The notes: generated by a model not told the origin, from the sequence alone. Shown: positions 9,457-18,260, numbered from the stretch's first letter. The stretch is DNA of 64,000 nucleotides from Sutcliffiella horikoshii (GCA_001636495.1 KV440964.1:4046666-4110665), one strand, 5' to 3'. Program-made: numbers and translations.

Positions 9457-9553
9457 ATGAGGACCTCTCTAAGTGAAAATTGAGTTCAAGGAGGTCTGCA
9501 TCTACCTTATGAAGACCTCTCCGGGTGAAAATTGTGCTCGCGGAGGTCTTCAT
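9457..9553. repeat. Two-unit tandem hairpin array, 52-bp period (ATGAAGACCTC type)
   Basis: Two units begin at 9457 and 9509, exactly 52 bp apart. Each unit is a left arm ATGA(A/G)GACCTC and a right arm GAGGTCT(T/G)CAT around a 23-nt centre. The second unit has perfect 11-bp arms (9509-9519 / 9543-9553). It sits between two convergent genes, where it may act as a bidirectional terminator. The same unit sequence recurs at 24547. Confidence 0.85.
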
Positions 9554-9592
9554 CTACTTTAGTTACTATCTATAAAAAAGTCCATCCCAAAC

Positions 9593-10702
9593 CTACTTCC
9601 TCTTCCCCCTCGCATCCACCTTCCACCTGTCCACAACAAACGCCCCTTCGACCAACGTATACTCCTCGAACATATTTGCAACCGTACAGGCATGATTGGG
9701 AATGATGCGCACTTTATCATTTAAGCGAAGGTCACATCGACTATCAAACACAGCTACCCCATGCTCTTCTGAAAGCCTTTCTATCGTCAATTCGGGGTGG
9801 CCCAACACATATCCGAACCCCTTCACAGAATCCAGGCCATGCGCTCCTTTATCCAGGCACAAAGTTTTGCTGCCGGCATCAAGAACAATCCTGTCCGGAT
9901 ACACGCCAACGACCGATGCGAGTACCGACAAAGCGCAGTCTTCTCTATCTGCCACACCAAGACCCACTTGAATGCTATCAAAAAATACGGCATTACCTGG
10001 GCGGACTTCCGTAACGCCCTCTACCTTACCGGATATTCGATAGGTTGGAGTGGACCCAACACTTCTGACCGGTATTGGGATTCCTGCTTTTTCACATGCC
10101 TCTGCGCTGCTGACCACAGCCTCCGCTTCTGCAGCCGCGATGCGCTCCAACTCCTCTTGTCCTCTCGCACCATAGGAATGGCCGGCATGCGTAAATATTC
10201 CACCGACACGTAGCTGGGATAAAAACAGCACCGCTTTTGCTAGTTCGACAGCACTTTCCCCAGGCTCCACCCCGCAGCGATTCAACCCGGAATTCACTTT
10301 GATCCAGACCTCCAGCGTGTGTCCCGATTTCTCCAAGGCTTTTTGTAGAAGTTTGATCTGCTCCAAGTTATCCACAGAAACTTTTAGATCCACGCCTTTA
10401 CTCAGCAAAGAGATGATCCGCTCTATTTTTGCAGGGCTTGAAACGGGATAGGCAACAAGAATATCCATCATGCCTGCAGATGCCATCACTTCTGCTTCCT
10501 CCAGCTTTGCGGTTGTGATACCTATTGCGCCATGTTCCAGTTCAAGCCTCGCAATCTCCACAGATTTATGGGTTTTAATATGAGGTCGCAAGTTCACTTT
10601 GTTTTCTTTTGCAAAATCACTCATCTTCCGGATATTTGCCAGCAACGTTGGCTTATCCAATAGAAGTGTTGGTGTATCGAGATCCATCCATTCCTGATTC
10701 AT
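9593..10702 (-). CDS. PLP-dependent D-threonine aldolase / D-serine dehydratase-like protein
   Basis: A 369-residue fold-type III PLP enzyme of the alanine-racemase-N / D-serine-dehydratase-like family (DSD1, D-threonine aldolase). N-terminal RPHIKTHK carries the PLP lysine (Lys43). The C-terminal NHACTVANMF segment has the His-x-Cys pair that binds the divalent metal in D-serine dehydratase and D-threonine aldolase. The start ATG has GGAGGGAG upstream. It is transcribed divergently from the HpaB-like gene across 137 bp. Likely reaction: cleavage or dehydration of a D-hydroxy amino acid; the exact substrate (D-Thr, D-Ser, D-3-hydroxyaspartate) is not determined. Confidence 0.82.
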   Translation of the reverse strand: MNQEWMDLDTPTLLLDKPTLLANIRKMSDFAKENKVNLRPHIKTHKSVEIARLELEHGAIGITTAKLEEAEVMASAGMMDILVAYPVSSPAKIERIISLLSKGVDLKVSVDNLEQIKLLQKALEKSGHTLEVWIKVNSGLNRCGVEPGESAVELAKAVLFLSQLRVGGIFTHAGHSYGARGQEELERIAAAEAEAVVSSAEACEKAGIPIPVRSVGSTPTYRISGKVEGVTEVRPGNAVFFDSIQVGLGVADREDCALSVLASVVGVYPDRIVLDAGSKTLCLDKGAHGLDSVKGFGYVLGHPELTIERLSEEHGVAVFDSRCDLRLNDKVRIIPNHACTVANMFEEYTLVEGAFVVDRWKVDARGKRK

Positions 10703-10839
10703 TTTTTCTCCCTCCAGATCGCCTTTTCCACACTATACCACGCAGGCAAAGCCATTCACAATTAGCAGAAGCAGGTTTGGAAATCAGACAATCCCTGTTG
10801 CATACATTGAAAGAAGTAATCTGGGCAAAGGGTGAGAGC

Positions 10840-12285
10840 ATGGGAATCACAAACGGTAAACAATATCTAGACCGAATCAATTCGCTTCATGCAAATGTTT
10901 GGTATAACGGACAGCAGGTGAAAGGCAATATCTCGGAGCACCCCGCATTTGCCGGCGTAATGAAAAGTCAGGCAGCATTATATGATTTGCAACATGAAGA
11001 AAAAAACAAGGAAATCATGACATTCACGTCGGATACGACAGGAAATCTAATAGGAACCTCCTTTTTGCGGCCAACAACCCAGGAGGACCTGGAGAAAAGA
11101 AGAAAGATGGTACAGATCTGGGCAAAGTCGACGTTCGGCATGATGGGGCGCTCCCCTGATTATAAAAATTCCACTTTGATGGCACTCGCTTCTTCGGCTG
11201 ACCTTTTAGAGGAACAAGGGCCTCAATTCCCTAAGAATCTTAGAAACTTTTATGAATACGCCAGGGAAAACGACCTGTCATTCACACATACCTTCATCTC
11301 CCCGCAGGTGAATCGCTCCTCGTTTCATTACGAGGACGATGACAATATCGTGGCAGCTCGGATCGTGGATAAGACGTCAGAAGGGCTTGTCATTAAAGGG
11401 GCGCGGCTCTTGGCAACACAAGGGGGGATTACCGATGAAATTATTATCTCCTCTTCCGGTTTGAAGATGTTCGAGGAGCCTTTCGCATATGCCTTCAGCA
11501 TTCCAAGCAACACAGAAGGACTAAAATTCATCTGCCGGGAATCCTTTTCCTACGATTCCTCCCAATTCAATCATCCGCTTGGATCGCGGTTTGAAGAAAT
11601 GGATGCCATTATCGTACTCGATAATGTAGTGGTTCCGTGGGACCGCGTTTTTGTTTCAGAGAATATTGACGTAGCCAATAAGCTGTATTCCATCAGTAAT
11701 TTCAAACCGCTTGTCACCCATCAGGTGGTATCCAGACAGGTGATGAAAGCGGAATTCATCTTAGGCGTTGCACAACTATTGGTCAACACCATCGCTATTG
11801 GGGAATATGGGCATGTAAAAGAAAAAATCAGCGAAATCATCATCGCTGTGGAAAACCACAAGGCCTTGCTTCTTGCATCGGAAATAAATGCTAAACCGGA
11901 TAAACACGGGACAATGGTTCCAGATGTGACACCTCTTTCTGTAGCAATCGCCCAGTTTCCGAAAGTGTATCCAAGATTCATCGAGATCCTCCAGCTCCTT
12001 GGAGCAAGCGGGTTGGTGTCCATTCCTACAGAGGCCGATTTGGAGTCGCCGATACGAGCTGACATCGACCAATATTTGCAATCAGCCACAACAGACGCAC
12101 AGACCCGCATCAAGCTGTTCCGTCTCGCATGGGATGTCAGCATGAGTGCATTCGGCTCACGTCAAACCTTATACGAACGCTTCTTCTTCGGCTGCCCGAC
12201 TCGCCTTGCGATGGGACTCTACCACGAATACGATCGTAAACAGTTAGTAGATGAAGTGGCGAAGGACCTAGGGCTAGGCAATTAA
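10840..12285 (+). CDS. 4-hydroxyphenylacetate 3-monooxygenase oxygenase component family (HpaB/YoaI-like)
   Basis: A 481-residue flavin-dependent hydroxylase with an acyl-CoA-dehydrogenase-like fold, the length of HpaB and B. subtilis YoaI. Recognisable stretches include the N-terminal GKQYLDRI, the central EEMDAIIVLDNVVVPWDRVF (conserved PWDRVF element) and the C-terminal SAFGSRQTLYERFFFG. It uses FADH2 from a separate reductase to ortho-hydroxylate a phenol; no reductase gene is adjacent. Start ATG 10840 is preceded by AAGGGTGAGAG; the frame is open further upstream into the divergent gene, which is unlikely to be used. A perfect stem terminator follows. Substrate is inferred by family only. 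Confidence 0.85.
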   Translation: MGITNGKQYLDRINSLHANVWYNGQQVKGNISEHPAFAGVMKSQAALYDLQHEEKNKEIMTFTSDTTGNLIGTSFLRPTTQEDLEKRRKMVQIWAKSTFGMMGRSPDYKNSTLMALASSADLLEEQGPQFPKNLRNFYEYARENDLSFTHTFISPQVNRSSFHYEDDDNIVAARIVDKTSEGLVIKGARLLATQGGITDEIIISSSGLKMFEEPFAYAFSIPSNTEGLKFICRESFSYDSSQFNHPLGSRFEEMDAIIVLDNVVVPWDRVFVSENIDVANKLYSISNFKPLVTHQVVSRQVMKAEFILGVAQLLVNTIAIGEYGHVKEKISEIIIAVENHKALLLASEINAKPDKHGTMVPDVTPLSVAIAQFPKVYPRFIEILQLLGASGLVSIPTEADLESPIRADIDQYLQSATTDAQTRIKLFRLAWDVSMSAFGSRQTLYERFFFGCPTRLAMGLYHEYDRKQLVDEVAKDLGLGN

Positions 12286-12339
12286 TTTATTAAAATAACA
12301 TTACGCCAGAGAGTGATTGGCTACGATACAAAGTTTAGA

Positions 12340-12366
12340 AAAAGGGGTCTGACCCCTTTTATTATT
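12340..12366 (+). terminator. Intrinsic terminator of the HpaB-like gene (GGGGTCTGACCCC stem)
   Basis: Arms AAAAGGGGTC / GACCCCTTTT around a single T, followed by ATTATTTT. The GGGTCAGACCC core is the same palindrome found as a tandem array at 15277 and near 38584 and 62739. Confidence 0.8.
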
Positions 12367-12426
12367 TTCCAATTATTCTATAATTTAAGTATTGGTAGAT
12401 TACGAGAGAGCGAGGTTGGATTACGG

Positions 12427-13377
12427 ATGGCGGAAATTACAATTCCTTCACGGGAAAAATTAAAACAGAAAAGGAAGGGATGGGTTGTGTTCGGTGCAAT
12501 TGCAGGGGCTGTTGGCACCCTTGGGCTAGCCTTCACCCTGTTACCGATAAACAAACAGACAACCAAGCCCTTTTTTGAAAATGGTGGCAAGCCTCTGATC
12601 ATCGCCCATCAAGGCGGGGAACATCTTGCCCCTTCGAACACACTCGTCGCATTTGAACAGGCAGTGGAAATGGGGGTTGATGTGCTAGAAACCGATATAC
12701 ATATTACAAAGGACGGCCATCTCGTTGCTATCCATGACCCTACTGTGGACAGGACCACAAATGGTCAGGGTGCCGTAGCAGACCTTACCTTAGAGGAGAT
12801 TCAACAACTTGATGCAGGCTATCATTTTGTAGATTTGGAAGGGAATAAGAGTTTTCGAGGAAAAGGTATCACCATCCCGACCGTGGAGGAAATGTTCAAA
12901 GCTTTCCCTGACACCCGCATCGAAATAGAGATCAAAGATACCAATCCATCTGAAAAGTACGAAGAAATCGCAAGAAAGCTTTGGGAGTTGACTGTTCAGT
13001 ATAAAAGGGAGGATACCTTGCTTGTCGCCTCTTTCGATCAAGAGATTCTTGAAACATTTAATAGTTTCACAGAAGGAAGGGTTGCTCTTGTCGGCGGCAG
13101 ACAGGAAATCACCAGGTTCGTCCTTTTTCATAAACTGTTTGTCCGTAACCTCTATAAACCGGAAGTGGACGCCTTTCAAGTTCCGCTTCAAGAGAGCATT
13201 TTTGATTTAACCAATCAGCGTCTGATACGAGATGCACAGCGAAGTGGCGTGCAAATGCACTACTGGACCATTGATGACAAAGAGACGATGCGCTATCTTC
13301 TTGAAAGGGGAGCAGATGGGATTTTGACAAACCGCCCGGACTTGTTGCTTGAAGTGATCGAAGAGGTGGAATTTTAA
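12427..13377 (+). CDS. Glycerophosphodiester phosphodiesterase family protein, membrane-anchored
   Basis: A 316-residue GDPD/TIM-barrel protein. One N-terminal hydrophobic segment (residues about 19-40) has no lipobox or clear cleavage site, so the enzyme is probably tethered with the catalytic domain outside. Motifs: AHQGGEHLAPSNT (catalytic His61; Gln replaces the usual Arg of AHRG), ETDIH metal ligands, and the second catalytic His in IHDPTVDRTT. It hydrolyses glycerophosphodiesters to glycerol-3-phosphate. Start ATG 12427 is chosen because an in-frame start at 12313 would place the preceding terminator inside the gene. The His-Gln variation is noted but does not remove the catalytic His. 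Confidence 0.87.
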   Translation: MAEITIPSREKLKQKRKGWVVFGAIAGAVGTLGLAFTLLPINKQTTKPFFENGGKPLIIAHQGGEHLAPSNTLVAFEQAVEMGVDVLETDIHITKDGHLVAIHDPTVDRTTNGQGAVADLTLEEIQQLDAGYHFVDLEGNKSFRGKGITIPTVEEMFKAFPDTRIEIEIKDTNPSEKYEEIARKLWELTVQYKREDTLLVASFDQEILETFNSFTEGRVALVGGRQEITRFVLFHKLFVRNLYKPEVDAFQVPLQESIFDLTNQRLIRDAQRSGVQMHYWTIDDKETMRYLLERGADGILTNRPDLLLEVIEEVEF

Positions 13378-13403
13378 ATAATTTTTGTAATACTTAAAAC
13401 GAA

Positions 13404-13441
13404 AAGCCCCCATTATTTTATATGTTAAGGTGGGGGCTGCA
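13404..13441 (-). terminator. Intrinsic terminator of the soluble histidine kinase gene, stop codon in loop
   Basis: On the minus strand the stem AGCCCCCA / TGGGGGCT is followed by TTTTCGTTTT. The kinase stop codon lies in the hairpin loop, and its last sense codons form the left arm. Confidence 0.85.
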
Positions 13442-14812
13442 GACAGCGGGGAGAACTCCGCACTCCGATAGACAGATATAAACTTCTGTTCCTTCTCCAA
13501 GCTCGCTTTCAAAACGGATTTGTCCCTTATGATTTTCTATTATTTTAAAACTTGTCATGAGACCTAGGCCGATCCCTTTCTCTTTCGTAGAGTAGAATGG
13601 CTCCCCCAAAATGGCAAGTCTATCTTTTTCAATCCCTGGCCCATTATCCTTCACCTTGATGCACACCTGACCAGGTTCCACCTTCTCTATGGAAATGGCA
13701 ACCTCCCCTGTATGCTTTTCAATCGCATCCAATGCGTTTTGTACAACATTAATGAAGACCTGCTTTAACGAAGCAACATCACCATTTACCTCATAATTCT
13801 CTTTCGCGTCATGGTCAAAACGGATACTTTTGTTTTCTAATAAAGCTTGTGTCTCCATCAGTTGGATAACATTTTCCAGTGTTTTAAGAAGGTCTATTTT
13901 GCTTATCTTTTCATGGTGGGGCTTTGCCATAGTCAAGAACTCCGAAATGATGTTTTCCACACGCTCCAACTCTAATAAAATCACTTCACCATATTTTTCG
14001 TTATATTCTTTAGTGGCTTGGAAAATTTGAATGAAGCCTTTGATGGGGGTTAAAGGGTTTCGGATTTCATGGGCAACAGCCGCCGACATCCTCCCGATGA
14101 CCGCAAGCTTCTCTGACTTTTCCATGAGTTCATTGGTTGTGATCCTTGTTTCAATATTCCTAGATATGGATATGATCTCCTGAATTTCCCCGGTTTCTGA
14201 ATCCAAAATCGGTTTCACAGCGGTTTCCATCCAAAAATAACTTCCATCCTTCTTCTTCGTCCGATATGTCATCAGTACCGGTTTCTTATGTTCCATAAGT
14301 TCCATATGCTTTTCATTACAGTGGGAAAAGTCCTCTTCATGGATAAATTCATAAGGGGATTTACCGAGCATATCCCGTGGGTCAAAGCCTGTCGCCTCCA
14401 TGACCGACGGAGAAACGTAAAGGTATGAGCCGTCAAGACGATGAATATTAATAACATCCAAAGAGTTCTCCGCAATCAGGCGGTACATCCGTTCATTCTT
14501 TGTACTTCCAGTGATATCTATCATCTGTATATGATGCAAAGGGGATTCTATCGCGGTTTGCATGACACTCTTTGTAATTTTCGCAACCTTTTCGGTTCCC
14601 ATGTTTGTATAGAACTTTCGTTTTGTTTCTGCCTCATTTTCTGGCATTAATTTAATAAACTCTTCTATGATCTCCATAGGACATTCATTCTTGGGAAATC
14701 CAATAAAATCATAGAACGCTTCATTGCCTTCCAGCACTTTATTGTCTTCTGAGTATATTAGTTGCGCAATGTTGCTTTGGTAGAAAATCTGCTTGAAAAT
14801 GTCTGTGTGCAA
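13418..14812 (-). CDS. Soluble PAS-domain sensor histidine kinase (KinA/KinE-like)
   Basis: A 464-residue cytoplasmic kinase without transmembrane segments. Residues about 10-60 resemble a PAS fold; about 105-225 form a clear PAS/PAC (YRLIAENSLDVINIHRLDGSYLYVSPS ... PILDSETGEI). Then come HisKA with phospho-acceptor His248 (AHEIRNP) and an HATPase_c domain with N, G1 (DNGPGI) and G2 (GIGLGL) boxes. No response regulator is adjacent, which is typical of the orphan kinases feeding the Spo0F/Spo0A phosphorelay; this role is inferred. Start is TTG 14812, with AGGAGGAA 7 nt upstream. Confidence 0.88.
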   Translation of the reverse strand: MHTDIFKQIFYQSNIAQLIYSEDNKVLEGNEAFYDFIGFPKNECPMEIIEEFIKLMPENEAETKRKFYTNMGTEKVAKITKSVMQTAIESPLHHIQMIDITGSTKNERMYRLIAENSLDVINIHRLDGSYLYVSPSVMEATGFDPRDMLGKSPYEFIHEEDFSHCNEKHMELMEHKKPVLMTYRTKKKDGSYFWMETAVKPILDSETGEIQEIISISRNIETRITTNELMEKSEKLAVIGRMSAAVAHEIRNPLTPIKGFIQIFQATKEYNEKYGEVILLELERVENIISEFLTMAKPHHEKISKIDLLKTLENVIQLMETQALLENKSIRFDHDAKENYEVNGDVASLKQVFINVVQNALDAIEKHTGEVAISIEKVEPGQVCIKVKDNGPGIEKDRLAILGEPFYSTKEKGIGLGLMTSFKIIENHKGQIRFESELGEGTEVYICLSECGVLPAVCSPHLNI

Positions 14813-14996
14813 ACTAGTTCCTCCTGCCCGTAGCAGCCAATACGTCCTCTGCTTTGATAAAATCGTTCTACTCTAAAAATAGCGGAAATACTCTATCAAT
14901 TCAATAATATTCTAATAAAACATTCCATTCGGACTTAATTACGAATACTATTACAAAGCCACTTGAAAGCAACGTAACGTGTTAGTACTCACTATG

Positions 14997-15005
14997 TGTT
15001 ATAAT
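14997..15005 (+). promoter_or_regulatory. Extended -10 promoter of ywbE
   Basis: TGTTATAAT: a perfect TATAAT preceded by TGn, 38 bp upstream of the ywbE start. No good -35 at 17 bp, consistent with an extended -10 sigma-A promoter. Confidence 0.6.
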
Positions 15006-15042
15006 AATCGTATAGTAAATACAGAATTTGGAGGATCCCAAA

Positions 15043-15240
15043 ATGAATGGACAAAAGCGGTCGGATATTACTATTGGCCTACCAGTAAAAATTGTACTCA
15101 AACAAGATCAACGCACGGGAAAACTGACAAGCGGCATCGTCAAAGACATCCTGACCAAATCACCAAACCACCCCCACGGCATCAAAGTCCGCCTCCAAGA
15201 CGGACAAGTCGGAAGGGTCAAAGAAATAGAAAAAGCGTAA
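15043..15240 (+). CDS. ywbE: YwbE family small basic protein
   Basis: A 65-residue protein matching the YwbE family (DUF2196): GLPVKIVLKQDQRTGKLTSG, then IVKDILTKSPNHPHGIKVRLQDGQVGRV. Its function is not known. The small beta-rich, basic character suggests nucleic-acid contact, but this is speculation. ATG 15043 is chosen with GGAGGA 7 nt upstream; an in-frame TTG at 15028 is part of that ribosome-binding region. It is monocistronic, with its own extended -10 promoter and a terminator stem that starts within its final codons. Confidence 0.9.
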   Translation: MNGQKRSDITIGLPVKIVLKQDQRTGKLTSGIVKDILTKSPNHPHGIKVRLQDGQVGRVKEIEKA

Positions 15241-15273
15241 CCCACAACAACGTTGATGGTTACGCTTTTTTTA
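15230..15273 (+). terminator. Intrinsic terminator of ywbE
   Basis: Left arm AAAAAGCGTAACC spans the last codons and stop of ywbE; right arm GGTTACGCTTTTTT at 15258-15271 ends in the U-tract. Confidence 0.9.
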
Positions 15274-15276
15274 AAA

Positions 15277-15420
15277 GGGGTCAGACCCCTCTTTAGTTCT
15301 CTACCACTTTAACGATGTGAGGGTCAGACCCCTCTTCACCTCTTTACCACTTTAAAGTCGTGAGGGTCAGACCCCTCTTCACCTCTTTACCACTTTAACG
15401 TCGTGAGGGTCAGACCCCTT
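15277..15420. repeat. Four-unit tandem array, 43-bp period, GGGTCAGACCC core
   Basis: The core GGTCAGACCCC begins at 15279, 15322, 15365 and 15408, exactly 43 bp apart. The intervening text (CTCTTTACCACTTTAA...) is nearly identical between units. It lies between convergent ywbE and an MFS gene. Single copies occur at 12340, 38584 and 62739; the last keeps the flanking CTCTTTACCAC too. Confidence 0.9.
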
Positions 15421-15446
15421 AAAGAAGCCCCCTTAAAGAGACCCCT

Positions 15447-16655
15447 TTAAGCCCCTTCTCTCATCTCTTCTAGCACTTCTCGTTTTCTTCGTCTTCCTTC
15501 GATCCAGGCGAAGAGCATGGCGAGGAGCATGAAGGTGCTCGAGATTTGGAAGAGGACGGCGGTTTGGACAAATTGGGCGAGGATGCCGAAGATGATGCCG
15601 CTCAGTCCGATTCCAAGATCAATGGAGGAGAAGAACATGCCGTTCGCCACTCCTCGTCGGTTTTCCGGTGTCGTGGATAACGTCCATGACTGCAAAGTCG
15701 GGATCAAGGAACCGAAGCCTACCCCAAACAAAGCACCTGCCACGATAATAAACAGATTGGAATGCGCAAAGGACAGCACCCACATTCCTACAAATGAGAG
15801 GAACATGCACATAAGCACCAATCCCCGCGGCCCATGATTATCAAACCATTTTCCAGCTACAGGGCGTGACAACGACGCCATAATGGCATTCACAAGATAG
15901 AAAAGGAAAATCTGGTCAATCCCACGCTCTTCCCCGAATATCACGATAAACGTAACAATCGAGCCATAGCCGAACGTGGCAATCAATGTGATGAACGCGG
16001 GATACCAGCTGCTTTTTTCCACAAGTGAACCGAAGTAGGAAAACTTGAGGTCCTCCCTTTTCGTTTTCTCCACTAAAGCAGGTGTTTGATAGTGGACAAT
16101 TCCTAGTAAGACAAGCGCAATGACACCAAGAATGGCAGATACGATAATCAGATTAGAAAACTCCGTCACCTGATAAAGATAAATCCCCAAGCTCGGTGCG
16201 ATAATCATTCCGATTGTAATGGACAAACCGTAGTATCCCATCCCTTCCCCTAAACGGGAACGAGGAATAACATCTACCGCTGCGGTTCCATTGACCGTTG
16301 TCGACCAGCCCCATGCCAATCCATGAATAAAACGGAACAAAAGGAATATCACCACAATCTGGGACAATGGATAAATCACCGTCACCGCAAGCAACGCCAC
16401 CGCACCAATCAATACAAGTGGCTTACGCGCCCGGTACTCAAGCATGTGTCCGATAAACGGCCTGCTCAGCACAGCACCAATCGAAAACAAGGCCGTTACC
16501 AATCCGATTTCAAGACCTGAAGCTCCAAGTGATTTTATATATGGAGGAAGGGTAGGAATCAACATCTGAAAAGACATGAATACAAACAGATTCCCAACCA
16601 TTAACATAATGAACGATTTTGACCATAGCACTTCTTTTTTATGTATTGGTACCAT
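15447..16655 (-). CDS. Major facilitator superfamily transporter, 12-TM drug-exporter type
   Basis: A 402-residue MFS protein with twelve predicted membrane segments. The loop between segments 2 and 3 (IGAVLSRPFIGHMLEYRARKP) is a version of the MFS motif A. RFIHGLAWGWSTTVNGTAAVDVIPRSRLGEGMGYYGLS matches the segment 4/5 region of DHA1-type exporters and YwoG-like Bacillus proteins. The C-terminus ends in a basic tail (EGRRRKREVLEEMREG). Substrate unknown. A hairpin with a U-tract lies upstream (16694-16735), separating it from the aldehyde dehydrogenase transcript. Confidence 0.87.
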   Translation of the reverse strand: MVPIHKKEVLWSKSFIMLMVGNLFVFMSFQMLIPTLPPYIKSLGASGLEIGLVTALFSIGAVLSRPFIGHMLEYRARKPLVLIGAVALLAVTVIYPLSQIVVIFLLFRFIHGLAWGWSTTVNGTAAVDVIPRSRLGEGMGYYGLSITIGMIIAPSLGIYLYQVTEFSNLIIVSAILGVIALVLLGIVHYQTPALVEKTKREDLKFSYFGSLVEKSSWYPAFITLIATFGYGSIVTFIVIFGEERGIDQIFLFYLVNAIMASLSRPVAGKWFDNHGPRGLVLMCMFLSFVGMWVLSFAHSNLFIIVAGALFGVGFGSLIPTLQSWTLSTTPENRRGVANGMFFSSIDLGIGLSGIIFGILAQFVQTAVLFQISSTFMLLAMLFAWIEGRRRKREVLEEMREGA

Positions 16656-16693
16656 TCTTACACTCTCCTAATATAACTAGACCAGCCTCCTTG

Positions 16694-16735
16694 TAAAAAA
16701 AGAAATAGAATCTCCACAAACGAAGATCCCATTTC
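16694..16735 (-). terminator. Minus-strand intrinsic terminator upstream of the MFS gene
   Basis: In minus-strand RNA, GAAAUGGGAUCU pairs fully with AGAUUCUAUUUC using two G-U pairs, then CUUUUUUU. On the plus strand the same positions would be A-C mismatches, so the structure is specific to minus-strand RNA. It ends the aldehyde dehydrogenase transcript or attenuates readthrough into the MFS gene. Confidence 0.7.
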
Positions 16736-16862
16736 CTTATATGCATATCGGCTAGGCTGCGTCCAACTATATATTTCGTCTGTCTAAATATTAACACAGA
16801 AGACGATGAAAAGAAATGTTAAGAACTTCCTAAAACTTTTTTCCGGCATGCCCCAAAATTGC

Positions 16863-18260
16863 TTATTTCATAAACTTTTTCAACATACTGATACTCTTAT
16901 CCGAATATGGCGGGTACAGAAAACTTAAATTGAATTTCGTGCTTTTCTTCATCACACTTTTTTTGTGGGAGAAAGTGTCAAAGCTATCTTTTCCATGGTA
17001 GGATCCTATTCCCGAAGACCCTACCCCACCAAACGGCAAATACGGGTTGGTCAGATGAGTAACGGTATCGTTCACACACCCTCCACCAAAGGATGTGCCA
17101 GCAATCACGCGCTCTTCTACCTCTTTATCTTCGGTGAACACATACAACGCCAACGGTTTCGGCTGGTCATTAATCTGTCTCATGGCTTCGTTCAAGTCAC
17201 TGTATTCCAATACCGGAAGAATAGGACCGAAGATCTCCTCCTGCATGACCTTGTCCGTCCAAGTAACACCATCCATTACTGTCGGTTCCATATAAAGCGC
17301 TTCCCGGTTTACACCGCCTCCAGTTATCACTTTTTCCTGGTCAATCAACGAAACAAGCCGATCAAATTGGCGCACATTTACCACTCGTCCATAGTCCTTG
17401 CTCTGCTCAGGGTCATCCCCATAGAAATCTTCGATGGTCTTCTTCAGGGCTTTCACCAGCTTTTCTCTGACATCTGCATGCACCAGTATATAATCTGGTG
17501 CCACACAAGTCTGCCCAGCATTCATGAATTTCCCCCACGCAATCCGCTGTGCTGCCACCTCTATATTGGCATCATGATGGACGATACAAGGACTCTTCCC
17601 CCCAAGCTCGAGCGTCACCGGAACAAGTCGCTTGGCAGCAGCTTGCATAACAATTTTTCCAACCTCCACACTTCCAGTAAAAAAGATATAATCAAACGGC
17701 GCGTGAATCAACGCAGAAGTCTCTTCCTTTGCCCCCTCGACCACACTGATGTACTCCTCATCAAAAAATTCACGGATCATTTTCGAAACCACTCTAGAAA
17801 CATTAGGGGTAAATTCAGATGGTTTGATGACAGCGCAGTTCCCTGCAGAGATTGCCCCAACTAGTGGCTCCAGGACTAGCTGTGCCGGATAGTTGAAAGG
17901 ACCGACAATCAGCACCGTCCCATACGGCTCCGAATAGATCAGACTTTTCGATCCGGTATGGACGAGTGGTGTTTTCACCTTCTTCACCTTTGCCCAACTT
18001 TTCAGGTTCTTCATGAAAAAGCCGATGCTGTCGTAAACGTATCCCACTTCCGACCCATACGCTTCAAAAATCGATTTTCCAAGGTCCTTATTTAAAGCCT
18101 CCATTAATTCTGTCTCATAATGCTTGACCGCTTTTTTCAATGTAGCCAACTGCTTTAAACGGAAATCGATATCCTTCGTTTCCCCTTTGGCAAAATAGCT
18201 CCGGTGGTTTGCCAGCAACTTTTCGACCGTCTCATTTATATTGGTAGTTGATGTCGTCAT
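16863..18260 (-). CDS. NAD(P)-dependent aldehyde dehydrogenase, class 3 type (YwdH-like)
   Basis: A 465-residue aldehyde dehydrogenase. It shows the cofactor-binding PFNYPAQL and FTGSVEVGKIV segments, the general-base Glu in VTLELGGKSP and the catalytic Cys in NAGQTCVAPDY. A hydrophobic/basic C-terminal tail (FLYPPYSDKSISMLKKFMK) is typical of class-3 fatty-aldehyde dehydrogenases and B. subtilis YwdH, suggesting membrane association. It oxidises medium- or long-chain aldehydes to acids; chain preference is not known. ATG 18260 is preceded by AGGAGG. A 71-bp element shared with the pssA upstream region lies 172-242 bp upstream of the start. Confidence 0.9.
   Translation of the reverse strand: MTTSTTNINETVEKLLANHRSYFAKGETKDIDFRLKQLATLKKAVKHYETELMEALNKDLGKSIFEAYGSEVGYVYDSIGFFMKNLKSWAKVKKVKTPLVHTGSKSLIYSEPYGTVLIVGPFNYPAQLVLEPLVGAISAGNCAVIKPSEFTPNVSRVVSKMIREFFDEEYISVVEGAKEETSALIHAPFDYIFFTGSVEVGKIVMQAAAKRLVPVTLELGGKSPCIVHHDANIEVAAQRIAWGKFMNAGQTCVAPDYILVHADVREKLVKALKKTIEDFYGDDPEQSKDYGRVVNVRQFDRLVSLIDQEKVITGGGVNREALYMEPTVMDGVTWTDKVMQEEIFGPILPVLEYSDLNEAMRQINDQPKPLALYVFTEDKEVEERVIAGTSFGGGCVNDTVTHLTNPYLPFGGVGSSGIGSYHGKDSFDTFSHKKSVMKKSTKFNLSFLYPPYSDKSISMLKKFMK

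Noticed and set aside
12313-12426. N-terminal extension of the phosphodiesterase
   Set aside because: It would place the upstream terminator hairpin inside the coding sequence; the membrane anchor follows directly after ATG 12427.
15277-15420. Regularly spaced repeats that could suggest a CRISPR array
   Set aside because: The sequence between the palindromes is almost the same in each unit, so there are no unique spacers, and no cas genes are present. The same argument applies to the 52-bp arrays.
16965-17864. 299-codon plus-strand open frame
   Set aside because: Antisense to the aldehyde dehydrogenase with intact catalytic motifs; composition is typical of a shadow frame.
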